Positions 1 to 15,000 of a DNA stretch of 64,000 nucleotides are shown here, one piece after another. The stretch spans positions 10,113,574-10,177,573 of the forward strand of contig OZ025248.1 in assembly GCA_964019135.1 (NCBI GenBank). Reading direction: 5' to 3'. Within the stretch, counting starts at the first letter, position 1; the number at the start of each line of letters is the position of its first letter. This DNA comes from Arenicola marina (Eukaryota; Annelida; Polychaeta; Arenicolidae). Under the pieces are notes generated by a model. The model worked only from the letters and a program-made list of their open reading frames with translations, made no database searches and was not told the origin of the DNA. A program made the position numbers and the translations under genes.

Positions 1-15
1 ACGAGTGCCAGACAG
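1..15 (+). CDS. 3' tail of an EGF exon cut by the window start
   Basis: The first 15 bases match the end of every other exon in the array: the codons for Asn-Glu-Cys-Gln-Thr in the array frame plus the first base of the next Asp codon. A GTGAGT donor follows at 16-21. Confidence 0.9.
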
Positions 16-3000
16 GTGAGTTGGAGTTTGGTGGCAAATAAGACCTTTTCCGGCGTAGCGTGTAACCTTAGACAGCAATAACGATGGAATACCTCTCCCC
101 AGATGCACCATTTGCTCATCGTATATTGTTGATGAAGTAGAAAGCAAAGTTATGAATTGTAAATGTTCAGCTTGAGTGGATCTGAGAAGACGAATGACCC
201 TAGTGATTGGTGAAGTGACCGGAGTGGTGACGTGCAGTCATGAGCTAATGGTGATCATTAATTGTGTCTGGCTTCTGTTTTCAGATTTTGACGAATGCGC
301 CAGCAACCCATGCCAAAATGGTGGCACGTGTACTGACGCGGTGAATGGCTACTCATGTGCTTGTGTTGCTGGTTACGTAGACAACGAGTGCCAGACAGGT
401 GAGTTGGAGTATGGTGGCAAATAAGACATTTTCCGGCGTAGCGCGTAACCTTAGACAGCAATAACGATGGAATACCTCTCCCCAGATGCACCATTTGCTC
501 ATCGTATATTGTTGATGAAGTAGAAAGCGAAGTTATGAATTGTAAATGTTTAGCTTGAGTGCATCTGAGAAGACGAATGACCCTAGTGATTGGTGAATTG
601 ACCGGAGTAGTGACGTGCTGTCCTGAGCTAATGGTGATCATTAATTGTGTCTGGCTTGTGTTTTCAGATTTCGACGAATGCGCCAGCAACCCATGCCAAA
701 ATGGTGGCACGTGTACTGACGCGGTGAACGGCTACTCATGTGCTTGTGTTGCTGGTTACGTAGACAACGAGTGCCAGACAGGTGAGTTGGAGTTTGGTGG
801 CAAATAAGACCTTTTCCGGCGTAGCGTGTGACCTTAGACAGCAATAACGATGGAATACCTCTCCCCAGATGCACCATTGGCTCATCGTATATCGTTGATG
901 AAGTAGAAAGCAAAGTTATGAATTGTAAATGTTCAGCTTGAGTGCATCTGAGAAGACGAATGACCCTAGGGATTGCTGAAGTGACCGGAGTAGTGACGTG
1001 CTGTCATAAGCTAATGGCGATCATTAATTGTGTCTGGCTTGTGTTTTCAGATTTCGACGAATGCGCCAGCAACCCATGCCAAAATGGTGGCACGTGTACT
1101 GACGCGGTGAATGGCTACTCATGTGCTTGTGTTGCTGGTTACGTAGACAACGAGTGCCAGACAGGTGAGTTGGAGTTTGGTGGCAAATAAGACCTTTTCC
1201 GGCGTAGCGCGTGACCTTAGACAGCAATAACGAGGGAATACCTCTCCCCAGATGCACCATTTGCTCATCGTATATTGTTGATGAAGTAGAAAGCAAAGTT
1301 ATGAATTGTAAATGTTCAGCTTGAGTGCTTCTGAGAAGACGAATGACCCTAGTGATTGCTGAAGTGACCGGAGTAGTGACGTGTTGCCATGAGCTAATGG
1401 TGATCATTAATTGTGTCTGGCTTGTGTTTTCAGATTTCGACGAATGCGCCAGCAACCCATGCCAAAATGGTGGCACGTGTACTGACGCGGTGAACGGCTA
1501 CTCATGTGCTTGTGTTGCTGGTTACGTAGACAACGAGTGCCAGACAGGTGAGTTGGAGTTTGGTGGCAAATAAGACCTTTTCCGGCGTAGCGCGTGACCT
1601 TAGACATCAATAACGATGGAATACCTCTCCCCAGATGCACCATTTGCTCATCGTATATTGTTGATGAAGTAGAAAGCAAAGTTATGAATTGTAAATGTTC
1701 AGCTTGAGTGCATCTGACAAGACGAATGACCCTAGTGATTGCTGAAGTGACCGGAGTGGTGACGTGCAGTCATGAGCTAATGGTGATCATTAATTGTGTC
1801 TGGCTTCTGTTTTCAGATTTTGACGAATGCGCCAGCAACCCATGCCAAAATGGTGGCACGTGTACTGACACGGTGAATGGCTACTCATGTGCTTGTGTTG
1901 CTGGTTACGTAGACAACGAGTGCCAGACAGGTGAGTTGGAGTTTGGTGGCAAATAAGACCTTTTCCGGCGTAGCGCGTGACCTTAGACAGCAATAACGAT
2001 GGAATACCTCTCCCCAGATGCACCATTTGCTCATCGTATATCGTTGATGAAGTAGAAAGCAAAGTTATGAATTGTAAATGTTCAGCTTGAGTGCATCTGA
2101 GAAGACGAATGACCCTAGGGATTGCTGAAGTGACCGGAGTAGTGACGTGCTGTCATAAGCTAATGGCGATCATTAATTGTGTCTGGCTTGTGTTTTCAGA
2201 TTTCGACGAATGCGCCAGCAACCCATGCCAAAATGGTGGCACGTGTACTGACGCGGTGAATGGCTACTCATGTGCTTGTGTTGCTGGTTACGTAGACAAC
2301 GAGTGCCAGACAGGTGAGTTGGAGTTTGGTGGCAAATAAGACCTTTTCCGGCGTAGCGCGTGACCTTAGACAGCAATAACGATGGAATACCTCTCCCCAG
2401 ATGCACCATTTGCTCATCGTATATTGTTGATGAAGTAGAAAGCAAAGTTATGAATTGTAAATGTTCAGCTTGAGTGCATCTGAGAAGACGAATGACCCTA
2501 GTGATTGCTGAAGTGACCGGAGTAGTGACGTGTTGCCATGAGCTAATGGTGATCATTAATTGTGTCTGGCTTGTGTTTTCAGATTTCGACGAATGCGCCA
2601 GCAACCCATGCCAAAATGGTGGCACGTGTACTGACGCGGTGAACGGCTACTCATGTGCTTGTGTTGCTGGTTACGTAGACAACGAGTGCCAGACAGGTGA
2701 GTTGGAGTTTGGTGGCAAATAAGACCTTTTCCGGCGTAGCGCGTGACCTTAGACAGCAATAACGATGGAATACCTCTCCCCAGATGCACCATTTGCTCAT
2801 CGTATATTGTTGATGAAGTAGAAAGCAAAGTTATGAATTGTAAATGTTCAGCTTGAGTGCATCTGAGAAGACGAATGACCCTAGTGATTGCTGAAGCGAC
2901 CGGAGTAGTGACGTGTTGCCATGAGCTAATGGTGATCATTAATTGTGTCTGGCTTGTGTTTTCAGATTTCGACGAATGCGCCAGCAACCCATGCCAAAAT

Positions 3001-6000
3001 GGTGGCACGTGTACTGACGCGGTGAACGGCTACTCATGTGCTTGTGTTGCTGGTTACGTAGACAACGAGTGCCAGACAGGTGAGTTGGAGTTTGGTGGCA
3101 AATAAGACCTTTTCCGGCGTAGCGCGTGACCTTAGACAGCAATAACGATGGAATACCTCTCCCCAGATGCACCATTGGCTCATCGTATATCGTTGATGAA
3201 GTAGAAAGCAAAGTTATGAATTGTAAATGTTCAGCTTGAGTGCATCTGAGAAGACGAATGACCCTAGGGATTGCTGAAGTGACCGGAGTAGTGACGTGCT
3301 GTCATAAGCTAATGGCGATCATTAATTGTGTCTGGCTTGTGTTTTCAGATTTCGACGAATGCGCCAGCAACCCATGCCAAAATGGTGGCACGTGTACTGA
3401 CGCGGTGAATGGCTACTCATGTGCTTGTGTTGCTGGTTACGTAGACAACGAGTGCCAGACAGGTGAGTTGGAGTTTGGTGGCAAATAAGACCTTTTCCGG
3501 CGTAGCGCGTGACCTTAGACAGCAATAACGAGGGAATACCTCTCCCCAGATGCACCATTTGCTCATCGTATATTGTTGATGAAGTAGAAAGCAAAGTTAT
3601 GAATTGTAAATGTTCAGCTTGAGTGCATCTGAGAAGACGAATGACCCTAGTGATTGCTGAAGTGACCGGAGTAGTGACGTGCTGTCATGAGCTAATGGTG
3701 ATCATTAATTGTGTCTGGCTTGTGTTTTCAGATTTCGACGAATGCGCCAGCAACCCATGCCAAAATGGTGGCACGTGTACTGACGCGGTGAATGGCTACT
3801 CATGTGCTTGTGTTGCTGGTTACGTAGACAACGAGTGCCAGACAGGTGAGTTTGAGTTTGGTGTCAAATAAGACCTTTTCAGGCGTAGCGCGTGACCTTA
3901 GACAGCAATAACGATGGAATACCTCTCCCCAGATGCACCATTTACTCATCGTATATTGTTGATGAAGTAGAAAGCAAAGTTATGAATTGTAAATGTTCAG
4001 CTTGAGTGCATCTGAGAAGACGAATGACCCTAGTGATTGCTGAAGTGACCGGAGTAGTGACGTGTTGCCATGAGCTAATGGTGATCATTAATTGTGTCTG
4101 GCTTGTGTTTTCAGATTTCGACGAATGCGCCAGCAACCCATGCCAAAATGGTGGCACGTGTACTGACGCGGTGAACGGCTACTCATGTGCTTGTGTTGCT
4201 GGTTACGTAGACAACGAGTGCCAGACAGGTGAGTTGGAGTTTGGTGGCAAATAAGACCTTTTCCGGCGTAGCGCGTGACCTTAGACAGCAATAACGATGG
4301 AATACCTCTCCCCAGATGCACCATTTGCTCATCGTATATTGTTGATGAAGTAGAAAGCAAAGTTATGAATTGTAAATGTTCAGCTTGAGTGCATCTGAGA
4401 AGACGAATGACCCTAGTGATTGCTGAAGTGACCGGAGTAGTGACGTGTTGCCATGAGCTAATGGTGATCATTAATTGTGTCTGGCTTGTGTTTTCAGATT
4501 TCGACGAATGCGCCAGCAACCCATGCCAAAATGGTGGCACGTGTACTGACGCGGTGAACGGCTACTCATGTGCTTGTGTTGCTGGTTACGTAGACAACGA
4601 GTGCCAGACAGGTGAGTTGGAGTTTGGTGGCAAATAAGACCTTTTCCGGCGTAGCGCGTGACCTTAGACAGCAATAACGATGGAATACCTCTCCCCAGAT
4701 GCACAATTGGCTCATCGTATATCGTTGATGAAGTAGAAAGCAAAGTTATGAATTGTAAATGTTCAGCTTGAGTGGATCTGAGAAGACGAATGACCCTAGT
4801 GATTGGTGAAGTGACCGGAGTAGTGACGTCCAGTCATGAGCTAATGGTGATCATTAATTGTGTCTGGCTTGTGTTTTCAGATTTCGACGAATGCGCCAGC
4901 AACCCATGCCAAAATGGTGGCACGTGTACTGACACGGTGAATGGCTACTCATGTGCTTGTGTTGCTGGTTACGTAGACAACGAGTGCCAGACAGGTGAGT
5001 TGGAGTATGGTGGCAAATAAGACATTTTCCGGCGTAGCGCGTAACCTTAGACAGCAATAACGATGGAATACCTCTCCCCAGATGCACCATTTGCTCATCG
5101 TATATTGTTGATGAAGTAGAAAGCGAAGTTATGAATTGTAAATGTTTAGCTTGAGTGCATCTGAGAAGACGAATGACCCTAGTGATTGGTGAATTGACCG
5201 GAGTAGTGACGTGCTGTCATGAGCTAATGGTGATCATTAATTGTGTCTGGCTTGTTTTTTCAGATTTCGACGAATGCGCCAGCAACCCATGCCAAAATGG
5301 TGGCACGTGTACCGACGCGGTGAATGGCTACTCATGTGCTTGTGTTGCTGGTTACGTAGACAACGAGTGCCAGACAAGTGAGTTGGAGTTTGGTGGCAAA
5401 TAAGACCTTTTCCGGCGTAGCACGTGACCTTAGACAGCAATAACGATGGAATACCTCTCCCCAGGTGCACCATTTGCTCATCGTATATTGTTGATGAAGT
5501 AGAAAGCAAAGTTATGAATTGTAAATGTTCAGCTTGAGTGCATCTGAGAAGACGAATGACCCTAGTGATTGGTGAAGTGACCGGAGTAGTGACGTCCTGT
5601 TATGAGCTAATGGTGATCATTAATTGTGTCTGGCTTGTGTTTTCAGATTTCGACGAATGCGCCAGCAACCCATGCCAAAATGGTGGCACCTGTACTGACG
5701 CGGTGAATGGCTACTCATGTGCTTGTGTTGCTGGTTACGTAGACAACGAGTGCCAGACAGGTGAGTTGGAGTTTGGTGGCAAATAAGACCTTTTCCGGCG
5801 TAGCGTGTAACCTTAGACAGCAATAACGATGGAATACCTCTCCCCAGATGCACCATTTGCTCATCGTATATTGTTGATGAAGTAGAAAGCAAAGTTATGA
5901 ATTGTAAATGTTCAGCTTGAGTGGATCTGAGAAGACGAATGACCCTAGTGATTGGTGAAGTGACCGGAGTGGTGACGTGCAGTCATGAGCTAATGGTGAT

Positions 6001-9000
6001 CATTAATTGTGTCTGGCTTCTGTTTTCAGATTTTGACGAATGCGCCAGCAACCCATGCCAAAATGGTGGCACGTGTACTGACGCGGTGAATGGCTACTCA
6101 TGTGCTTGTGTTGCTGGTTACGTAGACAACGAGTGCCAGACAGGTGAGTTGGAGTATGGTGGCAAATAAGACATTTTCCGGCGTAGCGCGTAACCTTAGA
6201 CAGCAATAACGATGGAATACCTCTCCCCAGATGCACCATTTGCTCATCGTATATTGTTGATGAAGTAGAAAGCGAAGTTATGAATTGTAAATGTTTAGCT
6301 TGAGTGCATCTGAGAAGACGAATGACCCTAGTGATTGGTGAATTGACCGGAGTAGTGACGTGCTGTCCTGAGCTAATGGTGATCATTAATTGTGTCTGGC
6401 TTGTGTTTTCAGATTTCGACGAATGCGCCAGCAACCCATGCCAAAATGGTGGCACGTGTACTGACGCGGTGAACGGCTACTCATGTGCTTGTGTTGCTGG
6501 TTACGTAGACAACGAGTGCCAGACAGGTGAGTTGGAGTTTGGTGGCAAATAAGACCTTTTCCGGCGTAGCGTGTGACCTTAGACAGCAATAACGATGGAA
6601 TACCTCTCCCCAGATGCACCATTTGCTCATCGTATATCGTTGATGAAGTAGAAAGCAAAGTTATGAATTGTAAATGTTCAGCTTGAGTGCATCTGAGAAG
6701 ACGAATGACCCTAGGGATTGCTGAAGTGACCGGAGTAGTGACGTGCTGTCATAAGCTAATGGCGATCATTAATTGTGTCTGGCTTGTGTTTTCAGATTTC
6801 GACGAATGCGCCAGCAACCCATGCCAAAATGGTGGCACGTGTACTGACGCGGTGAATGGCTACTCATGTGCTTGTGTTGCTGGTTACGTAGACAACGAGT
6901 GCCAGACAGGTGAGTTGGAGTTTGGTGGCAAATAAGACCTTTTCCGGCGTAGCGCGTGACCTTAGACAGCAATAACGATGGAATACCTCTCCCCAGATGC
7001 ACCATTTGCTCATCGTATATTGTTGATGAAGTAGAAAGCAAAGTTATGAATTGTAAATGTTCAGCTTGAGTGCTTCTGAGAAGACGAATGACCCTAGTGA
7101 TTGCTGAAGTGACCGGAGTAGTGACGTGTTGCCATGAGCTAATGGTGATCATTAATTGTGTCTGGCTTGTGTTTTCAGATTTCGACGAATGCGCCAGCAA
7201 CCCATGCCAAAATGGTGGCACGTGTACTGACGCGGTGAACGGCTACTCATGTGCTTGTGTTGCTGGTTACGTAGACAACGAGTGCCAGACAGGTGAGTTG
7301 GAGTTTGGTGGCAAATAAGACCTTTTCCGGCGTAGCGCGTGACCTTAGACATCAATAACGATGGAATACCTCTCCCCAGATGCACCATTTGCTCATCGTA
7401 TATTGTTGATGAAGTAGAAAGCAAAGTTATGAATTGTAAATGTTCAGCTTGAGTGCATCTGACAAGACGAATGACCCTAGTGATTGCTGAAGTGACCGGA
7501 GTGGTGACGTGCAGTCATGAGCTAATGGTGATCATTAATTGTGTCTGGCTTCTGTTTTCAGATTTTGACGAATGCGCCAGCAACCCATGCCAAAATGGTG
7601 GCACGTGTACTGACACGGTGAATGGCTACTCATGTGCTTGTGTTGCTGGTTACGTAGACAACGAGTGCCAGACAGGTGAGTTGGAGTTTGGTGGCAAATA
7701 AGACCTTTTCCGGCGTAGCGCGTGACCTTAGACAGCAATAACGATGGAATACCTCTCCCCAGATGCACCATTTGCTCATCGTATATCGTTGATGAAGTAG
7801 AAAGCAAAGTTATGAATTGTAAATGTTCAGCTTGAGTGCATCTGAGAAGACGAATGACCCTAGGGATTGCTGAAGTGACCGGAGTAGTGACGTGCTGTCA
7901 TAAGCTAATGGCGATCATTAATTGTGTCTGGCTTGTGTTTTCAGATTTCGACGAATGCGCCAGCAACCCATGCCAAAATGGTGGCACGTGTACTGACGCG
8001 GTGAATGGCTACTCATGTGCTTGTGTTGCTGGTTACGTAGACAACGAGTGCCAGACAGGTGAGTTGGAGTTTGGTGGCAAATAAGACCTTTTCCGGCGTA
8101 GCGCGTGACCTTAGACAGCAATAACGATGGAATACCTCTCCCCAGATGCACCATTTGCTCATCGTATATTGTTGATGAAGTAGAAAGCAAAGTTATGAAT
8201 TGTAAATGTTCAGCTTGAGTGCATCTGAGAAGACGAATGACCCTAGTGATTGCTGAAGTGACCGGAGTAGTGACGTGTTGCCATGAGCTAATGGTGATCA
8301 TTAATTGTGTCTGGCTTGTGTTTTCAGATTTCGACGAATGCGCCAGCAACCCATGCCAAAATGGTGGCACGTGTACTGACGCGGTGAACGGCTACTCATG
8401 TGCTTGTGTTGCTGGTTACGTAGACAACGAGTGCCAGACAGGTGAGTTGGAGTTTGGTGGCAAATAAGACCTTTTCCGGCGTAGCGCGTGACCTTAGACA
8501 GCAATAACGATGGAATACCTCTCCCCAGATGCACCATTTGCTCATCGTATATTGTTGATGAAGTAGAAAGCAAAGTTATGAATTGTAAATGTTCAGCTTG
8601 AGTGCATCTGAGAAGACGAATGACCCTAGTGATTGCTGAAGCGACCGGAGTAGTGACGTGTTGCCATGAGCTAATGGTGATCATTAATTGTGTCTGGCTT
8701 GTGTTTTCAGATTTCGACGAATGCGCCAGCAACCCATGCCAAAATGGTGGCACGTGTACTGACGCGGTGAACGGCTACTCATGTGCTTGTGTTGCTGGTT
8801 ACGTAGACAACGAGTGCCAGACAGGTGAGTTGGAGTTTGGTGGCAAATAAGACCTTTTCCGGCGTAGCGCGTGACCTTAGACAGCAATAACGATGGAATA
8901 CCTCTCCCCAGATGCACCATTGGCTCATCGTATATCGTTGATGAAGTAGAAAGCAAAGTTATGAATTGTAAATGTTCAGCTTGAGTGCATCTGAGAAGAC

Positions 9001-12000
9001 GAATGACCCTAGGGATTGCTGAAGTGACCGGAGTAGTGACGTGCTGTCATAAGCTAATGGCGATCATTAATTGTGTCTGGCTTGTGTTTTCAGATTTCGA
9101 CGAATGCGCCAGCAACCCATGCCAAAATGGTGGCACGTGTACTGACGCGGTGAATGGCTACTCATGTGCTTGTGTTGCTGGTTACGTAGACAACGAGTGC
9201 CAGACAGGTGAGTTGGAGTTTGGTGGCAAATAAGACCTTTTCCGGCGTAGCGCGTGACCTTAGACAGCAATAACGAGGGAATACCTCTCCCCAGATGCAC
9301 CATTTGCTCATCGTATATTGTTGATGAAGTAGAAAGCAAAGTTATGAATTGTAAATGTTCAGCTTGAGTGCATCTGAGAAGACGAATGACCCTAGTGATT
9401 GCTGAAGTGACCGGAGTAGTGACGTGCTGTCATGAGCTAATGGTGATCATTAATTGTGTCTGGCTTGTGTTTTCAGATTTCGACGAATGCGCCAGCAACC
9501 CATGCCAAAATGGTGGCACGTGTACTGACGCGGTGAATGGCTACTCATGTGCTTGTGTTGCTGGTTACGTAGACAACGAGTGCCAGACAGGTGAGTTTGA
9601 GTTTGGTGTCAAATAAGACCTTTTCAGGCGTAGCGCGTGACCTTAGACAGCAATAACGATGGAATACCTCTCCCCAGATGCACCATTTACTCATCGTATA
9701 TTGTTGATGAAGTAGAAAGCAAAGTTATGAATTGTAAATGTTCAGCTTGAGTGCATCTGAGAAGACGAATGACCCTAGTGATTGCTGAAGTGACCGGAGT
9801 AGTGACGTGTTGCCATGAGCTAATGGTGATCATTAATTGTGTCTGGCTTGTGTTTTCAGATTTCGACGAATGCGCCAGCAACCCATGCCAAAATGGTGGC
9901 ACGTGTACTGACGCGGTGAACGGCTACTCATGTGCTTGTGTTGCTGGTTACGTAGACAACGAGTGCCAGACAGGTGAGTTGGAGTTTGGTGGCAAATAAG
10001 ACCTTTTCCGGCGTAGCGCGTGACCTTAGACAGCAATAACGATGGAATACCTCTCCCCAGATGCACCATTTGCTCATCGTATATTGTTGATGAAGTAGAA
10101 AGCAAAGTTATGAATTGTAAATGTTCAGCTTGAGTGCATCTGAGAAGACGAATGACCCTAGTGATTGCTGAAGTGACCGGAGTAGTGACGTGTTGCCATG
10201 AGCTAATGGTGATCATTAATTGTGTCTGGCTTGTGTTTTCAGATTTCGACGAATGCGCCAGCAACCCATGCCAAAATGGTGGCACGTGTACTGACGCGGT
10301 GAACGGCTACTCATGTGCTTGTGTTGCTGGTTACGTAGACAACGAGTGCCAGACAGGTGAGTTGGAGTTTGGTGGCAAATAAGACCTTTTCCGGCGTAGC
10401 GCGTGACCTTAGACAGCAATAACGATGGAATACCTCTCCCCAGATGCACAATTGGCTCATCGTATATCGTTGATGAAGTAGAAAGCAAAGTTATGAATTG
10501 TAAATGTTCAGCTTGAGTGCATCTGAGAAGACGAATGACCCTAGGGATTGCTGAAGTGACCGGAGTAGTGACGTGCTGTCATAAGCTAATGGCGATCATT
10601 AATTGTGTCTGGCTTGTGTTTTCAGATTTCGACGAATGCGCCAGCAACCCATGCCAAAATGGTGGCACGTGTACTGACGCGGTGAATGGCTACTCATGTG
10701 CTTGTGTTGCTGGTTACGTAGACAACGAGTGCCAGACAGGTGAGTTGGAGTTTGGTGGCAAATAAGACCTTTTCCGGCGTAGCGCGTGACCTTAGACAGC
10801 AATAACGATGGAATACCTCTCCCCAGATGCACCATTTGCTCATCGTATATTGTTGATGAATTAGAAAGCAAAGTTTTGAATTGTAAATGTTCAGCTTGAG
10901 TGCATCTGAGAAGACGAATGACCCTAGTGATTGCTGAAGTGACCGGAGTAGTGACGTGCTGTCATGAGCTAATGGTGATCATTAATTGTGTCTGGCTTGT
11001 GTTTTCAGATTTCGACGAATGCGCCAGCAACCCATGCCAAAATGGTGGCACGTGTACTGACGCGGTGAATGGCTACTCATGTGCTTGTGTTGCTGGTTAC
11101 GTAGACAACGAGTGCCAGACAGGTGAGTTTGAGTTTGGTGTCAAATAAGACCTTTTCAGGCGTAGCGCGTGACCTTAGACAGCAATAACGATGGAATACC
11201 TCTCCCCAGATGCACCATTTACTCATCGTATATTGTTGATGAAGTAGAAAGCAAAGTTATGAATTGTAAATGTTCAGCTTGAGTGCATCTGAGAAGACGA
11301 ATGACCCTAGTGATTGCTGAAGTGACCGGAGTAGTGACGTGTTGCCATGAGCTAATGGTGATCATTAATTGTGTCTGGCTTGTGTTTTCAGATTTCGACG
11401 AATGCGCCAGCAACCCATGCCAAAATGGTGGCACGTGTACTGACGCGGTGAACGGCTACTCATGTGCTTGTGTTGCTGGTTACGTAGACAACGAGTGCCA
11501 GACAGGTGAGTTGGAGTTTGGTGGCAAATAAGGCCTTTTCCGGCGTAGCGCGTGACCTTAGACAGCAATAACGATGGAATACCTCTCCCCAGATACACCA
11601 TTTGCTCATCGTCTATCGTTGATGAAGTAGAAAGCAAAGTTATGAATTGTAAATGTTCAGCTTGAGTGCATCTGAGAAGACGAATGACCCTAGTGATTGC
11701 TGAAGTAACCGGAGTAGTGACGTGCTGTCATAAGCTAATGGCGATCATTAATTGGGTCTGGCTTGTGTGTTCAGATTTCGACGAATGCGCCAGCAACCCA
11801 TGCCAAAATGGTGGCACGTGTACTGACGCGGTGAATGGCTACTCATGTGCTTGTGTTGCTGGTTACGTAGACAACGAGTGCCAGACAGGTGAGTTGGAGT
11901 TTGGTGGCAAATAAGACCTTTTCCGGCGTAGCGCGTGACCTTAGACAGCAATAACGATGGAATACCTCTCCCCAGATGCACCATTTGCTCATCGTATATT

Positions 12001-15000
12001 GTTGATGAAGTAGAAAGCGAAGTTATGAATTGTAAATGTTTAGCTTGAGTGCATCTGAGAAGACGAATGACCCTAGTGATTGGTGAATTGACCGGAGTAG
12101 TGACGTGCTGTCATGAGCTAATGGTGATCATTAATTGTGTCTGGCTTGTGTTTTCAGATTTCGACGAATGCGCCAGCAACCCATGCCAAAATGGTGGCAC
12201 ATGTACTGACGCGGTGAATGGCTACTCATGTGCTTGTGTTGCTGGTTACGTAGACAACGAGTGCCAGACAGGTGAGTTTGAGTTTGGTGTCAAATAAGAC
12301 CTTTTCCGGCGTAGCGCGTGACCTTAGACAGCAATAACGATGGAATACCTCTCCCGAGATGCACCATTTGCTCATCGTATATTGTTGATGAAGTAGAAAG
12401 CAAAGTTATGAATTGTAAATGTTCAGCTTGAGTGCATCTGAGAAGACGAATGACCCTAGTGATTGCTGAAGTGACCGGAGTAGTGACGTCCTGTTATGAG
12501 CTAATGGTGATCATTAATTGTGTCTGGCTTGTGTTTTCAGATTTCGACGAATGCGCCAGCAACCCATGCCAAAATGGTGGCACCTGTACTGACGCGGTGA
12601 ATGGCTACTCATGTGCTTGTGTTGCTGGTTACGTAGACAACGAGTGCCAGACAGGTGAGTTTGAGTTTGGTGTCAAATAAGACCTTTTCCGGCGTAGCGC
12701 GTAACCTTAGACAGCAATAACGATGGAATACCTCTCCCCAGATGCACCATTTGCTCATCGTATATTGTTGATGGAGTAGAAAGCAAAGTTATGAATTGTA
12801 AATGTTCAGCTTGAGTGCATCTGAGAAGACGAATGACCCTAGTGATTGCTGAAGTGACCGGAGTAGTGACGTGTTGCCATGAGCTAATGGTGATCATTAA
12901 TTGTGTCTGGCTTGTGTTTTCAGATTTCGACGAATGCGCCAGCAACCCATGCCAAAATGGTGGCACGTGTACTGACGCGGTGAACGGCTACTCATGTGCT
13001 TGTGTTGCTGGTTACGTAGACAACGAGTGCCAGACAGGTGAGTTGGAGTTTGGTGGCAAATAAGACCTTTTCCGGCGTAGCGCGTGACCTTAGACAGCAA
13101 TAACGATGGAATACCTCTCCCCAGATGCACCATTTGCTCATCGTATTTTGTTGATGAAGTAGAACGCAAAGTTATGAATTGTAAATGTTCAGCTTGAGTG
13201 CATCTGAGAAGACGAATGACCCTAGTGATTGCTGAAGTGACCGGAGTAGTGACGTGTTGCCATGAGCTAATGGCGATCATTAATTGTGTCTGGCTTGTGT
13301 TTTCAGATTTCGACGAATGCGCCAGCAACCCATGCCAAAATGGTGGCACGTGTACTGACGCGGTGAACGGCTACTCATGTGCTTGTGTTGCTGGTTACGT
13401 AGACAACGAGTGCCAGACAGGTGAGTTGGAGTTTGGTGGCAAATAAGACCTTTTCCGGCGTAGCGCGTGACCTTAGACAGCAATAACGATGGAATACCTC
13501 TCCCCAGATGCACCATTTGCTCATCGTATATTGTTGATGAACTAGAAAGCAAAGTTATGAATTGTAAATGTTCAGCTTGAGTGCATCTGAGAAGACGAAT
13601 GACCCTAGTGATTGCTGAAGTGACCGGAGTAGTGACGTGTTGCCATGAGCTAATGGTGATCATTAATTGTGTCTGGCTTGTGCTTTCAGATTTCGACGAA
13701 TGCGCCAGCAACCCATGCCAAAATGGTGGCACGTGTACTGACGCGGTGAACGGCTACTCATGTGCTTGTGTTGCTGGTTACGTAGACAACGAGTGCCAGA
13801 CAGGTGAGTTGGAGTTTGGTGGCAAATAAGGCCTTTTCCGGCGTAGCGCGTGACCTTAGACAGCAATTACGATGGAATACCTCTCCCCAGATGCACCATT
13901 TGCTCATCGTGTATCGTTGATGAAGTAGAAAGCAAAGTTATGAATTGTAAATGTTCAGCTTGAGTGCATCTGAGAAGACGAATGACCCTAGTGATTGCTG
14001 AAGTGACCGGAGTAGTGACGTCCTGTTATGAGCTAATGGTGATCATTAATTGTGTCTGGCTTGTGTTTTCAGATTTCGACGAATGCGCCAGCAACCCATG
14101 CCAAAATGGTGGCACCTGTACTGACGCGGTGAATGGCTACTCATGTGCTTGTGTTGCTGGTTACGTAGACAACGAGTGCCAGACAGGTGAGTTTGAGTTT
14201 GGTGGCAAATAAGACCTTTTCCGGCGTAGCGCGTGACCTTAGACAGCAATAACGATGGAATACCTCTCCCCAGATGCACCATTTGCTCATCGTATGTTGT
14301 TGATGAACTAGAAAGCAAAGTTATGAATTGTAAATGTTCAGCTTGAGTGCATCTGAGAAGACGAATGACCCTAGTGATTGGTGAAGTGACCGGAGTAGTG
14401 ACGTGTTGCCATGAGCTAATGGTGATCATTAATTGTGTCTGGCTTGTGTTTTCAGATTTCGACGAATGCGCCAGCAACCCATGCCAAAATGGTGGCACGT
14501 GTACTGACGCGGTGAACGGCTACTCATGTGCTTGTGTTGCTGGTTACGTAGACAACGAGTGCCAGACAGGTGAGTTTGAGTTTGGTGGCAAATAAGGCCT
14601 TTTCCGGCGTAGCGCGTGACCTTAGACAGCAATAACGATGGAATACCTCTCCCCAGATGCACCATTTGCTCATCGTGTATCGTTGATGAAGTAGAATACA
14701 AAGTTATGAATTGTAAATGTTCCGCTTGAGTGCATCTGAGAAGACGAATGACCCTAGTGATTGCTGAAGTAACCGGAGTAGTGACGTGCTGTCATAAGCT
14801 AATGGCGATCATTAATTGTGTCTGGCTTGTGTGTTCAGATTTCGACGAATGCGCCAGCAACCCATGCCAAAATGGTGGCACGTGTACTGACGCGGTGAAC
14901 GGCTACTCATGTGCTTGTGTTGCTGGTTACGTAGACAACGAGTGCCAGACAGGTGAGTTGGAGTATGGTGGCAAATAAGACATTTTCCGGCGTAGCGCGT

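Larger units (their letters stand above)
1..4774 (+). repeat. Higher-order repeat A, copy 1 (12-13 units, cut by the window start)
   Basis: The order of variant units here matches 5746-10519 at an offset of 5,745 bp, which is 15 units. Shared private marks include the CCTGAG variant, the GAGTGCTTC variant, the CTGACAAGAC variant and the GAAGCGACC variant. A few bases differ (for example near 872 and 1233). Matching stops at 4775, where G faces C at 10520. Confidence 0.85.
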
